From assembly GCA_023853785.1 (NCBI GenBank), contig JAJIRX010000518.1, positions 1-51,768 of the forward strand: 51,768 bases of DNA, in the 5' to 3' direction. Source of the DNA: Psilocybe azurescens. Its lineage: Eukaryota > Basidiomycota > Agaricomycetes > Agaricales > Agrocybaceae. Below, one piece after another: positions 33,173 to 45,366 of this stretch; position 1 is the first letter of the stretch; every line of letters begins with the position of its first letter. Below the pieces are notes generated by a model. That model saw nothing but the letters and a program-made list of their open reading frames with translations. It had not been told where the DNA came from and did no database searches. Position numbers and translations under genes: made by a program.

Positions 33173-34183
33173 TTATGCTACACCGTCTGCCATTTTAGCC
33201 AATAGTCGTTCTCGAAGTTGGATCAATTCGGTCTGTCGTTGACGAGCTTGTCGTAACTCATGTCTCGCTAATTCGAGATTCTGCATATAAAGGTCAAACA
33301 ATGGTATCCAATGGTAGTAAGGAGTATGATTATCGTCCAATTTTACTTACCGGCGGTAGACCTTGGAAAGCTTTGATCCTCGTTCTCTTCTCCTTGATTT
33401 CCCGTTCCTTTGCTTGATTTGTCTCTTTCTGTGCGAGTAATCTACCAATAGTGACAGGGGTTCCATCCACCGTAGGTAGTTTGAGTGGCACGTCTGCCTA
33501 CGATATAGAGCTTGAGCCCATTTCTGAATTGTAACTTTCTGAAGAACTGACTAGCAAAAATTCGAATTCCCTATGGTGCTCCTTCGCTTTCTTAATCACG
33601 GCCTCTCTGCGCTTCTCTAGCGTTGCTGTAGTTTCTGGATACAAGCTGTCCTGAGTACCCGGCGTTAGTACCTTATTCCAACTATCTTACTTGAGTACAT
33701 CAGAATATGGAATGTTATGAATGTTAACACACCGTGTTATCAAGCCGTGTTCGTGCTTCAGCGAATCGAGGTGATCATTTAACTCGTCTTCTACTTGTTT
33801 CAATCTGTTAAGGGAGCGCAAAAGTGTGTATTTCTCGGTATTTAGAGTGTCAATCGCGGTCGAGTAGCTTTTAACAAGGTTTATTATTTGAGTTGACAAC
33901 AAGTAGTAAGCTGATGTTTACGGATGTTTACGACGAACACATACCTTGCAAATGACGCATCCGGGATGTCAAGAATATGTAGTACGCGAGCTAGGGTCTC
34001 AAGTCCTGCCAATTCTTCCCCGGAGTCTTCATCTTCATCCTGAAGTGGTGGCAAATGTGCATCCCAACTACTAAAAGCTCCGCTTACTGTGTGGATGTAC
34101 GATCGTTGTGGATCAGAGAATCCTTTGAACAGACAAAGATGACACTTTCCTGGGGTATTCGAACTGTCGTTTACATCCGCCAT
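33173..34183 (-). CDS. coiled-coil protein, possible augmin subunit HAUS1
   Basis: The ATG at 34183 begins MADVNDSSNTPGKCHLC. The next stretch SSWDAHLPPLQDED and ELAGLETLARVLHILDIPD, then a long coiled coil (NLVKSYSTAIDTLNTEKY, LKQVEDELNDHLDSLKHEH), KAKEHHREFEF, and a C-terminal block NQAKEREIKEKRTRIKAFQ, GLPPNLELARHELRQARQR ending AKMADGVA. Introns are short with clear GT-AG ends, for example GTAAGT...TGCAG between GLPP and NLEL. The order of an N-terminal helical domain, a long central coiled coil and a terminal Leu-Pro-Pro-Asn-x-x-x-Ala segment resembles HAUS1, an augmin complex subunit that recruits gamma-tubulin to spindle microtubules. It could be another kinetochore or spindle coiled-coil protein. 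The gene itself is solid; the name is tentative. Confidence 0.5.
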
Positions 34184-34868
34184 TACTTACGCGCGGTGCT
34201 ATAATTTCCCAGACAGTAATAATTTAAGATTTTAAGATGCACCAACCGAGATGATGGAGGTTTAAGTTTAGGAGTGAAACCGGAGTGCAGTGACTGTCAT
34301 TTAACGCGGTGTGATATAATCACCTGACATCCATCACACCGTGAGTGTTTCTCGGCTAGTGTGTAATCGTTCGATTCGCCTGCCCTATATTTGACCCTTT
34401 GGGGCGCAGCCGCGAACCTGCGAAATAAAGTTGAGGCCTTGAGTGCGACTCGTGTGCGCAAATATATTGATATTCTCTGGGAAAACAATAATGGGCCGGG
34501 TGGTTTGCTGTATGCAAAATGTAACTTGAAGAAGATTTGATTCTACAGTGTTCCGTGGCACACTTGCAGCATTGGGTTTGAACGCTGAGCATTGATGTTG
34601 AGGTCGTTATAACTTAGGGGATTTACTTGAAATATCTTGACGTCTTTCTTCCTTCTCTTGACATAGTTTGTGGCGTGTTCTTTTCCTCAGGTAGAGGCTG
34701 CAGGCATTTCGAGTATTGCTGCGTTTCCGAGTTGATAAATCATAGAATTGAAGCTAATTTACAATATACAGAGGTGTCGCAAGAGTAGATCTTCTAGAAG
34801 ACCTTACCAGTGAGTAGGACTAGAGAAGGGTTAGCATAATAAAGACACCAGTCACTGTGAAATTTTGC
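34184..34868. other. intergenic between two minus-strand genes
   Basis: Upstream region of the coiled-coil gene and 3' flank of the OPT gene; no ORF supported. Confidence 0.5.
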
Positions 34869-37800
34869 TCACCCGAATTTCTCACCGGGAGCAAGTTGGC
34901 GCACGGGAGTCCCCGCATTATCAGCACCGGTGAATGGAACGGTGTTACTGTGGAGAAGTTGAAGAATAAGTCTTTGCGTCATTCAATTGGAAAAAATGAC
35001 ACCTACCCCCACCAAGTGGCAATGTTATCTGCTCCGATCTATAGATGTCATATTTGTTAGAGTTCGCTCCTCTTTACATCAGTCGATATGTAGCATGGTA
35101 CTCACGGTTCCGTTCTTCGGGAATTGGAGACAGAAGAAAATGACCAGAATAGAGACGGCCAATCCAGAGTCCAAAGCAGCAGAGAGGACGTCTAAAATTG
35201 ATGATTATGAGGCCAAGCATTAAGATGTCTGCCCATGGAGAATGACGCACAATTGTATTTCGTCCACCATGAGAAATGGCGCCTTCATCGAACATAATTA
35301 ATAGACTGTTCAATCGTGGATACAGAGAAGTACAACCTTCTGATGACGTATTGGAAGATGAATCCAACACCACTGTCGAAAAATTTGAGATTAAATTCTA
35401 TGTAAGGCAGATAAGACACTCACGCCCAAGGAACGTAGTTGATGGCAGTGGCAGGCGGTATGAGACCTGTTCCGTTGAAGATAACGGGCCTAATCGTATC
35501 GTTAGCCGTACTGTGCAGAAAAATCTTGCTCGAAACATTGCTTACATGCTATTAAAGTATGAATGTCAGATGGTGCTTTGTTATTAGTAGAATGCGTGGA
35601 GGACTTACTTGATGTATTTGAAGAAGCTGTTGGGATAACGCTTGCTGATTGCCCATGGGATAACAGGTGCAATGGCTCCGATCAAGAAGAAGAAGATGAG
35701 CGGGCTGTTGTCCTGTCAGTAAATCATCGAAAAGGAGGAAATTAAGATACAAACTAGTATGTCTGTCCCTTGGAGAACTGAAGGGCCGGTCCAATGACAC
35801 CCCACTAGTATCCAATGTGTCAGTCGAAGAAAATGTGGCTCAGCATATCTGGAGCTTACGATGATGCTAGCAGTTCCGAAGACTTCAGTACTCGGACAGA
35901 TGAATCTGCCTCGCATTCGTCAGTCGTGGTGCATGTCGTGAAGATTAGCATCTTAGCTTACCCATCCTTCTGATGTGGGTCACACATGTTGCTGCAAGAA
36001 GAAATATGTTCAGTCTATGAAAACAAGAGATCATGGCCAAATGATCTCTTACGGAATGTTGGTGAACATCCATGCTTGAACGCCGAGCTGAACAGTTCCT
36101 GCAATTACAGTTGCGACGACCTGACTCCAGAACATGGGTTTGGGTGGCACTAAATAAAAATTATGAGTCAATTTACAATGTGAAATAATCTCAGGAGGAA
36201 ATAATACCTTTCATGTAGTGACCAAGCTTAAAGTCAGAAGTGAAGGTCAAAGCCTGGGCCATAGTCTACAGCACTTTCTTAGTCGACTGCATATATATGA
36301 CAGATTATTTACGAACAATATAACCCCAGGTCTTGAACATCATCATGGCGATCGGGCGTCCGGGAAGAGCATATCTGTACAGCGCTGTTAGATTTTCTAA
36401 AAATTTCTGCAAGTGTATGGATGGCGTGCCCAATAATCAGTTCGGTAATGACGCTACACAAGGGCAATCAGCATCTTGAGTTTGAGGAAGAGCACGAAAT
36501 ACATACTTGAGACCGACTTGTTGATTGGTAATGGCCTGAATCATGCCGATGGGAATGACGTAGGTGAAGGCTGAAAGACGAGTCGATACGTTATTGTCTC
36601 GCAATTGCTTATTACTGGTAGGACTGGTACTTACAGATGAGGAGAGCCAAGACGAAGGCCCAGACGGGCATCTCACTGGGAAAATAAGATCACAGGAAAT
36701 AAAGGGCCGAATGCGACTCACGTTGGCCAAACTTCGATACTGATGATACCGATTGTGAACATGCTCAAGAAGATAGTCATATACCACCATTCAGGGACTG
36801 AGGAATTCGATCAACAACAATGGTCAATCCGCAGGAGATGTAGAGCTACCTTGCTCATATTTGGACATAAGGCGCGCATGAATATCGGGCTGTTCGTGCA
36901 ATGAGCGACGAGCCTGTACCCAGATCTGCTTGCGGAAATACAGGAAGGCGTGCACAAGCGTGGCTGTCATGCTCGAGTCAGAAATCTTCTGAAGTAAGCA
37001 GCAAAGCCGAACACCCACCGGTAATGGAAGCAAATGACAATCTGAACGATTGCAAGTTAGGGTACATATGTGCACAAAAGAGGAAAGTCTTACCCGTAAG
37101 AAATTGCAAATGTCGTCCTTCATTATTCTATGAGCCGCAAATAAAGACAATCGCAGACGTAGTGCTTACGACAGGAAGAGAGGGCTGTAACTGTGGTACG
37201 CCTCGAGATTGATCGTTGACTCGGGAGTGAGGATGCGTTTGACGTCGTAAGTTTGCATCATATTGTCATAAGATGTGCGTGAAGAGATACTGAATATCGA
37301 AAAGGTTCAATACAGTGATACATAGCGTAGAAAAGAGTAAGACTTACGGCATGAATTCTCCGAACCACGTGTTAGTGTACTGAGGGGAAGCGACTGGAAG
37401 TGAGCTCCAACTCATCAACTCAAAGCCAGTGACGTACGTGAAGAACCGGTGTAAGGAACCAGAAGAAGAACACGAATCCAGCGAAGATGTTCGCCTCAGC
37501 CCACCCTGGATTTTTGGTTTAGTTCGTAAAAACATTTACGTGGTATAGGCGCCTACATGGTGTAGCAAGGGGTGATCCAATATAGCTGTGTTATATTCCT
37601 TTATAAGGAAATGTGATACAAATAACGATCAATGAAACGTACGCAATTTGACTCCAGTCGAAAGTGATTACCGACATTCCCTGTGGTGATGCTGGTAAGC
37701 AACCATCCGTACATGCTAATAACTATTATAGGACTGACCATTCCGTGAACATATCTGGGGCAGATAGACAATGTAAGTAACAATCAAATGAACATTAAAA

Positions 37801-39128
37801 GTACACTGCACCCGAAGAGTCCAGCAACCTCTAAAAATAGATCAGTAGATTAGCAAGTGCCGCAAATGGTAAAAGCAGACACAAACTGGTATTTTCCGGG
37901 GCAATCCAGGTCACCCACGAGAAGTATGACAGTGCTTGGACTACATCACGTATGTCAGTTTATGTAACTATCTTGTCTGTATTTTTGCGACTGACAGAGA
38001 TATCCAGGGAAGAAATCTAATGACCATCAGGTTAAATTCGCTGTTCGAGACTGAAAGGGACAAGGCCACTCACACCAGATGAAAGAAGCAATGAAACCGT
38101 AGACAAAGAATCTCTCACGGCTGACACCTCCGCGCGTGCCCATACCAGCGTACTGTTGAGAATGTAGAGTATTGAACAGGGCACAATTGACCAGGTTTGC
38201 GGGCCAAATCATGGACGGGGAGAGACGAGGAAGCGCCGGGCAACTCCACCAATAGAGAAACCAATAAGTTGGGTCGACATCACAACAAACCATTGGTCTG
38301 CAAAGCATTTCAGCCACCAGTTTATTTGTAATCATACAAAAATAACCCACAGCTGAAGTTGTAGGTTTGATTGTAGTAGACTCTTTGTACGGCAATGATA
38401 TCGGTGGCATATGCAGAGCCGGCGCCAACAGTTGCCTATGTCATGAGATTAGATATGGCTACGCTGACCCTTGAGCCAAAAACAAACCATGATCTGCGTT
38501 ACGCGAAGAATTAATGAGAGTAGGGCATAATCAGGGGTCCTGTACGTACCGTAATAAGCACATGCTCTTTCACTGTGAAAGGTCCTGGGTTGATAGGAAC
38601 GCCGAAAATGTGCCAATTTGGTAGCCAGGCAGCAGCGGCCCGACCGACGGGGAACGACAAAAGCTGGGCTACTATACCACCAATAGTAACGGATGGGAAT
38701 CGGAAGAAGAAGAATTGATTGAGTCCGGGAATGAGAATGGCCCATGCAATACCGATGACCCAGGTTCGCAAAGTCGTCACAGGCATGTCGGGGTCGTCAG
38801 TGTTGGCCACAGCGGACCTGACTTCGGGATACGGGCTCTCGTCATCAAAGGCCACTAGTTGATCCTTGTCCAAATTCGGGTCATCGAACTGGGCGCCTGT
38901 GAGCTCCTAGAAGGTAAATGGAACATTAGTGGCCACAGATAGCCACATAGTTGAGCAGCATACCGCAATACCAAGCTCTGAAGCAAGGTGAATGAGACAG
39001 GCAAAAATAGCCACAATGTCAAGACTAACCATCGATGACCTTGGTCTCAGGACTCTCTGCCTTTTCGACATCGAAGGCACTAGGTATCCTCCCTCTTCAG
39101 TAGAATATTGCGGCGCTTGATCAGTCAT
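34869..39128 (-). CDS. OPT-family oligopeptide transporter
   Basis: Proton-coupled transporter of small peptides across the plasma membrane, with many transmembrane segments. The ATG at 39128 starts MTDQAPQYSTEEGG; a GTG further upstream is not a credible start. Hallmarks in order: NTDDPDMPVTTLRTWVIG, FFFFRFPSVTIGG, the OPT signature NPGPFTVKEHVLIT, ATVGAGSAYATDIIAVQ, QWFVVMSTQLIGFSIGG, SMIWPANLVNCALFNTLH, FVYGFIASFIWYFFPGY, FSWVTWIAPEN, GRPIAMMMFKTWGY, INYVPWA, GFIFQYVIRR, YVLSAALDSGLAVSILVI and a C-terminus ending PGEKFG. The gene has more than 15 introns of about 50-70 nt, including a 6-nt exon at 38488-38493. One missing C near 38217 breaks the frame before SMIWPAN. Among fungal OPTs it belongs to the conventional peptide-transporter branch by these motifs. 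Confidence 0.9.
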
Positions 39129-40805
39129 CGCAAATCCTTGGGGTGAATCCACACAGGGGAATCAGGTAGCTCAGTCAGGAAGTCGAGGGCTTATATCCCC
39201 CACATGAGCCTATCCATGTGCGATTCTAAATGCGGTTGCACGATAAGACGTTTATGTTGCACATGCTCAGTGCTAAATTGAAAACCGGACGATTACACTC
39301 GAGGGAGGCCAAAAACAACACACGGCTATTTCCCAGTGCACCAGTTGGCATTGGAGATTAATCGAAGGCGAAGATCTCACATGTAACAGAATTTCCGCCG
39401 CCACCACCACCACCCGATCCAACTTGGGTCCTGATAAATGGGTTATGTTCTTCTCATCGCACATGACAAGGAAGGCGTTGTTCACAGAGAGTGAGGTATT
39501 TATAAACTGTTTACTCACACACTTCTGTTCGGTAATGGCTACATGCTATTCCGCTTCGCCGACTGGATGTCGGAGAAGTAGATCTCTTCTTCGTAAAGTT
39601 ACTTCTCGTAGAATTATCTATAGGATAGTACTTAATCACTTCGCGAATTCACGGAAACACAAGGTATGGAGTTGTGATTCTGTACGTACCAATAGTGGGA
39701 TGGGCTGTCATTAACCGCTCCCGAATGTCCCATGGCACCATTTAGTGCGTGAGATGTATTTCTGGGTAAAAATTGCTTGTGACCTTGAACTCTAGCAAGG
39801 GAGCAACGGAAATTTTGGTGTGGCAATGAAGTCTATCGCGCCATTGCGCAGCGACAATTTGGCCGTCTTAACCACTTTAGTGAAAACAAATACAAGAACA
39901 GAAATCATGCCGTCGAGAGCGGTGGAGTCTGGTCTGGCATCTTGACTTGTCAAGAAATCCTGTCATTGCGCAGTAGTAGAGTTAGCCATATGGTCTGCGC
40001 CATGTCGGTTCCATGTCGGTATCAAGACTCCTTTGGGCAGGAATCAAGGGATATGGGACCAGATGGATCCGCGATATTAATAGCGCACTATGGCACGAGC
40101 TACCGAGCCATAACAAATGCTGGCAACGAGTCTCTTCGCAGATGAACCGCAAGTCCTACACCGATCATTGTGCTCAGAAAATATTTGGCAATTAGTCAGA
40201 ATGCTCACCGACAGTGTGCAACCCACACAGAGCGAACAATTGCTATTGATGATATGCCAGCTGTGTGGTCAGTCGGGATAAGATGCCGATGCCAGCTGAT
40301 GGGAATGAAGGAGCAGATAGCATGTTCTAATTGTGGGCTGTGGGTAGAGGTATGGAGGATATCCTGGCATATTTCGGTTTTGCCAAGGAGAAAAAATGTT
40401 TAAACCGCTGAAATGTGCCACGAGTGCCAAACAGAAATCTGTGTACCAATGTGATCATCAGAGACACTCTCATCGTTTGAGTTACATCGCGCTTGAACAA
40501 TTCACAATAGAGAGGCACCGAGACGATACCAACGAGGTCATGATAGTTCAGGAAAAGAAAGGCCAGTCCGTAGTTTGTCACATGGGAACTAATTTAGGCA
40601 GCCGTTTCCCACGCGTAAAAAAAAAAAAAAAAAGAAAAAAAGAATAGAACCAGCTGTCGCCAACTCCCCCCTGAGTAAACTTACTTCGGAGTTCTATTCT
40701 ACTCTTCTGACATACAAGAACTCTTCATTCTTTGGCTTAAAAGCGCGTATATCTCCTTACGGTCTTCCGATACAATTTCAATTACCCGCCACTTTGAAAG
40801 TTCCA
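39129..40805. other. intergenic, divergent promoters of OPT and GT25 genes
   Basis: No gene supported. Holds an A-rich tract at about 40616-40646, mostly A with one or two G, some 160 bp before the GT25 ATG; A/T tracts of this kind are common promoter elements in fungi. Confidence 0.5.
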
Positions 40806-41997
40806 ATGACCAGCGGCACTCTTTTTCGAAATGTGTGGTTTATATTGTTATGCATGCCTTTGGCGACAATTCTTTTCATGTACTTGGGTATATCTCCATT
40901 GATGGCGTCGCACAGAATTGATCATGTTAAAAACATCGCCCTGGATAGGCCCATGGATTTCATGGCCAGAATGCAGATATATGTGGTCTCGCTTCCTAAC
41001 CGTCAATCACGGCGAATGGACATGAAGATACTGCTTGCCACTCTGGGGCTACACTCTGTATACTTTGACGCGATGCCGGCTGACAATCCTCTGGTCGGTC
41101 AGATACTGGACTGGGCCAAAAAATTCGTTCATCGAAGGGGTTTCGGGATTCTGCCGACACTGCAACTCTCTCCGATGACGCTCACACCCTTTTTCTTGGC
41201 CTGAACACATTGAGGATATCCCAAATTTTAACCAAGAGATCCCACTTTTGAGCTCAGATGTCTGGGAACTGCCGACATCACCTCCACCCTATCAGCCACT
41301 CACATGCAACAAACGCAACTATGACATGCCCGACTTTTCGCCTGGTAGTATTCCGGAACACATGCGGCTCACACCTGCCCGAGTTGCATGCTGGCACTCA
41401 CACCTGTCTGTCATTCACCAACACGCAAATGCTGCTCTCTCAGGAGCTGATAGTGTAGCCCTCATTCTTGAAGATGATATCGACATGGAGAAAGATATTG
41501 TGGATCAAATGAAATCGCTATGGTCCGACTTGCCTGATGACTGGGACATGGTATTTTTAGGTAATCTCAGTGTAAATGTTTATCTTACGTGCCTGCTCTA
41601 AATAAAGTGCTATCTAGGCCATTGTTGGTCAGACGAGGCTCGCGGGCCCCTTCTTGTCCAAAATACTTCTGGGGTCGCAAATACAACTTCTTACGGGTCT
41701 CGGATTCATCTTTCTACCAGCCCTAAATGCACGCATGCTTATGCTATCTCGCACATTGGCGCTCGTCGTCTTCTTCTCTATCTGACGTACCCTCCGTTTG
41801 CATATTCACGCGCCATCGACCAAGCCTTCGCATGGCTTGTAAAGAGTGGCCGAATCAAAAGCTTTTCAATCGTCCCAAATCTGGCAATACAACGAAAGAT
41901 TGCTGTGAGCGATGTCAAGGAAGGAGGTGTAGTGAACAGTAAATGGAAAGCCGCTCTTGTGGATGGGGTGTTCTCCACAACGGCCCTTTCTCAGTAA
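40806..41997 (+). CDS. glycosyltransferase family 25-like type II membrane protein
   Basis: Predicted Golgi-type glycosyltransferase. The ATG at 40806 begins MTSGTLFRNVWFILLCMPLA, a short cytoplasmic tail plus single signal-anchor helix. The catalytic part starts IYVVSLPNRQSRRMDMK, the GT25 N-terminal signature, and continues with FDAMPADNP, MRLTPARVACWHSHLSVI and ALILEDDIDMEKDI with the putative metal-binding EDD, then DWDMVFLGHCW. One intron, 41561-41617, separates VFLG from HCWSDEA. The second exon has CTHAYAISHIGARRLLLYL, RAIDQAFAWLVKSG and ends FSTTALSQ at 41997. About 395 residues. Two missing T residues, near 41138 and 41193, break exon 1. GT25 covers bacterial LPS and animal collagen galactosyltransferases; the acceptor in fungi is unknown. 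Confidence 0.82.
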
Positions 41998-42810
41998 CGA
42001 CTAATGGAGCATTCATCGGCCCACAACACCGAAGCCAAAATCTGTGAATTTTAGACGATATGAGATTTTGTTGGAGAAATAGCTCAAGGTCCCGGCTATT
42101 CGCTTCTTATCTCGTGGTCTAGGTTGGCTACCAATCCATGCACTCGTTGTCAATATCCATCCCACACCAACATCAGACTCGACCTAGTACAAGCCATTCA
42201 TCCTGCTACGTGTAAATTTTTGATGTAAGGTCATGCTCTCCACCCTCTATTGATACCACAATGATCAGAGGTAGCCGCTGGCACTGAGTGGATACAATGC
42301 AATACTCCTCCTTTTGACGATGAAAGCAAAGATCGGCGTCTGTCAACTGGCTGACAGTAAACTCGGCAGCAACGTGCACCACCTGAAATTCTCAGCTAGC
42401 TGGGAAAGTTCTGTCGCAATTGCATTGTGAAATACCATGACCCCTAAGGTGCAAAACCTTATAAATTTACATTATGTGACATTGACAAATCGGAAAATCG
42501 GCATTTGTGTACTATCTAGCAGGAGCCAGTGCTTGTCACTTACTTCCCTCTGATGTAAATAGTGTTGGTTTTCTTGTCAGAAACCAGAGATATGAAACGC
42601 CCTTTGACTTAGACAACCTCCGTAAGTGACATAACTGCGCGTTAACACCTAATCGATGGGAATAGAAACGACTACGGCTGCTCATATAGCCACCTAATGC
42701 ACCATCGTATCTCCGCGGAACGTGATATTCCAAGTAATGGATCACATCGTCGATTTTTTATCTAATCGGGTTGCATAACAAGAAAAACTACGTAAGCTGG
42801 GGAAGTCTGA

Positions 42811-42873
42811 TTATGCTTAACGAGCTTTATGACCCGCCGCTACGCGTCAGGGTCAACAGCTCGTTATGCTTAA
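42811..42873. repeat. palindrome flanked by direct repeats, MITE- or hAT-like remnant
   Basis: The 10-mer TTATGCTTAA occurs at 42811-42820 and again at 42864-42873. Between them a near-perfect inverted repeat pairs AACGAGCTTTATGACCC with GGGTCAACAGCTCGTT around a 14-nt loop. Direct repeats of 8-10 bp around terminal inverted repeats fit the remnant of a hAT-type insertion, or a minimal MITE. Confidence 0.45.
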
Positions 42874-44035
42874 TTTGAAACTTCTTCGAGTTGTCATTGA
42901 ACGCGTTCTATGGATGGTAAATAGAAGACAACCGGAGCGTTGAATAGACCAAAGCGAGTCCGATCAAACAAATAAAAACATAAGACTGGGAGGTAAACCA
43001 AAGGTAAACACGTAGTGTGCAACAATGTAAATATTTTACTTATGTACTGTAAAAATATTTTTAGGCCTATTAAATGGGCTCTGTAACGGAGAATGAAGTC
43101 TACATAAAATCCTACATCCTTATGGTGGCACATTTAGCGCACGGAATCACAGGAAATTAAGCCGTTTTATTCCCAGATTTCAATAGCGAAATGACTAGAA
43201 AATTAGACAAAAACAAAAGAAATAAATCACACCCTTAGATCTAATAAGACTCATCATTAGTGTTGTCGCCATTTGGCTCAGTGGGCTTCAACTTTATTGA
43301 ACTGAACGTGTGGTCCATTTCAAGGTTCAGGCAAGTGCTTGATAGTGCAGAACTTGTTCAGAGATCCCCAAACACTCCCGAACATCTGAACCGATTGTCC
43401 CCAACTCCAAAGGGAGTAATTTACCTTTTAAATCCACACGCCGCCCGTAATATTTTAGGACAGGAATCAATGTCGGATAATTGGGCGTCAATAAGATTTT
43501 CTCTTGTTATACCCTCAAAATTTCTGTTAGATGGCTGGAACCGATCTGTAAGGAATTATATTTTCAGGCTCAACAAAGTCAAATCATATTGATATTGTCG
43601 GTTGACGGCTTGAGTGTATGTAAACTGTTTCTATCAGCACAATATGGCATAAATCTAGGCTGTATATCATCCCAGATGACTTTTTGCAAATTCAGTGAAT
43701 GTGTGTGTCCACTTGGTGGTTCTCAAACCTCAAAACCTCAAAGTTACACATGCAGGGACACTGTGGGAAGCCAGCTCGGCATTTGTTCATGTGCCTAGTT
43801 TGCCAATAAATAGTGTGCCCAGCCGCCATCAGATCATTATGTTCTGACACCATTTAATGACGGTAGTTATTTATCAAAATGGCGTCATTAAATAATGTTT
43901 TATCAGCAGCAACAAATAGTGCTCAGAGAACACTGTTAGCTGGGTTGCCGAATCACTATCAAATGGTGTCTTTGGCACAGGATAAATTACCATTAAGTCG
44001 TGCTCATAAAACAGCATTTAATAATGTCTGCAAAC

Positions 44036-44270
44036 ACACCATGCAGAGGTGCTCCTGCTTAGCATTTAGCAATGTCCCAGATGCACTATTTAAAGGTGCT
44101 CCAGCCCCTTATTTAATGACGTCCCAATACACTATTTAAAGGTGCACTTGTCAGGTATTTTGCAATGTTCCAGATCACTACTTAAAGGTGCTCTTTTCCT
44201 TTTTTAGTGACATCTCAGATTCACTGCGCAAAGGTGTTCCAGCTGTGCTATTAAACAATGTCTTGGATAC
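44036..44270. repeat. 46-bp minisatellite, about five degenerate units
   Basis: CACTATTTAAAGGTGC-type starts occur at 44084, 44130, 44176 and 44222 with an exact 46-bp spacing. Weaker flanking units lie near 44036 and 44270. Each unit has a second conserved half resembling TTTAATGACGTCCCAGAT. Confidence 0.7.
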
Positions 44271-44411
44271 ACCACTAACAACCGTTACATTGCCAGATTA
44301 ATATGGTTCAATTAAACAGACTAATATGAACAAAAAATACACTGTAATTTAATAATAAAACTGCGTAAAGCCTGGTGAGGTGTTCAAGTGTTCAGAAAAT
44401 CAAACAAAAGA

Positions 44412-45092
44412 TTATTTCAGTAATGTATTATAGATATTATCAGGGATGGGGTTAGGGACAGCACGGGCAGCGATGATCGACGCAGCCCAGGCCCAGCCTT
44501 CACTTGTTAGAACGCCATATACAACATTATAATTTGCCTAAAACTTACCTTATCGGCAGACTCTTGATGACGTTCAATTGCCTCTGAGGGTATTGCTATT
44601 TCGGGTAGTACTTCATCGTCAGGTGCAAGTCGTGTATCACTCATATCATCTGTAGGAGGTGACACGTCATTAAGCAGTGCAGAAGGAACCTGAAAACGTT
44701 TTGATAAGTAACTAATTCGAGAAACAGTAAATAAAAACATACTTCAGAGACACAGTTGTGAGGAGTATCCTTTCGAAGAAACCGGGAGGAACAGCCACCA
44801 TGGCTATATCTTGATTGTTTGCCTGCGTACTAACAGCAGTAACTTTAACCTAAAGCAAGATAGCGATGTTAGCTATGAATCGGAGAATAAACACAAAGAA
44901 AAACCTTTTTCCCTCTGCTACTATATTGCGGAATATGTCATCGAATTTATCGCTTTCTTCTCGGAGCTTCCCAGTCCGTTATATATATCTCCATAGTGAA
45001 TACTTTCCACTCTAGTTTTATCAGCTTCGTCGTATGTGCATTCCAAATCTTGCCTAATAAGAAGATTAGTAATATGTGCAGCAAGAACAACC
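44412..45092 (-). pseudogene. 3' part of an unrecognised gene, cut by element 2
   Basis: Spliced-looking minus-strand coding segments run up to the edge of element 2. From the 5' side: VVLAAHITNLLIRQDLECTY, then DKFDDIFRNIVAEGK, then after an intron ending TTTAG, VKVTAVSTQANNQDIAMVAV and PPGFFERILL. After another intron come VPSALLNDVSPPTDDMSD and IPSEAIERHQESADK, and last EGWAWAASIIAARAVPNPI ending LLK at 44412. Donors GTATGT and GTAAGT and their acceptors are clear, but frames do not join without small indels. The first segment is open at its 5' end exactly where the LTR starts, so the upstream part should lie beyond the window. I do not recognise the family. Confidence 0.35.
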
Positions 45093-45366
45093 TGTTACGG
45101 ACACTTTATTTTCTTTTTGCTTTTCCTTTCTCTTTTCTTTCTTTTCCCTTTTCTTTGTCATCCGTCACATCATTGATACATCATCGTATGTTCTGATGAA
45201 CTTTGCTTTCCATCATATCTATGAAACTCCATCATATCTTTGATGGACTTTCACTTCTATCTTTTATGATACATCTTTTGATGAACGCTTGATCTGTTTC
45301 CTCTATTCTTATATACATCTGCTGATGAACATTCAAACTCGTTTCAACTTGCTGTGTGGTTCATAG

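Larger units (their letters stand above)
41998..44411. other. gene-poor region with small repeats
   Basis: No conserved coding sequence recognised. Contains the palindrome at 42811-42873 and the minisatellite at 44036-44270, both listed separately. Short ORFs near 43260-43800 lack any family motif. Confidence 0.45.

Noticed and set aside
40616..40646. A-rich tract as the poly(A) tail of a retrogene
   Set aside because: No processed coding sequence ends at it and no target duplication is visible; a promoter A-tract before the GT25 gene is simpler.
43260..43800. Overlapping ORFs of about 105-110 codons as a small gene
   Set aside because: No family motif, no linked exons with splice sites, and unbiased codon use for this region.
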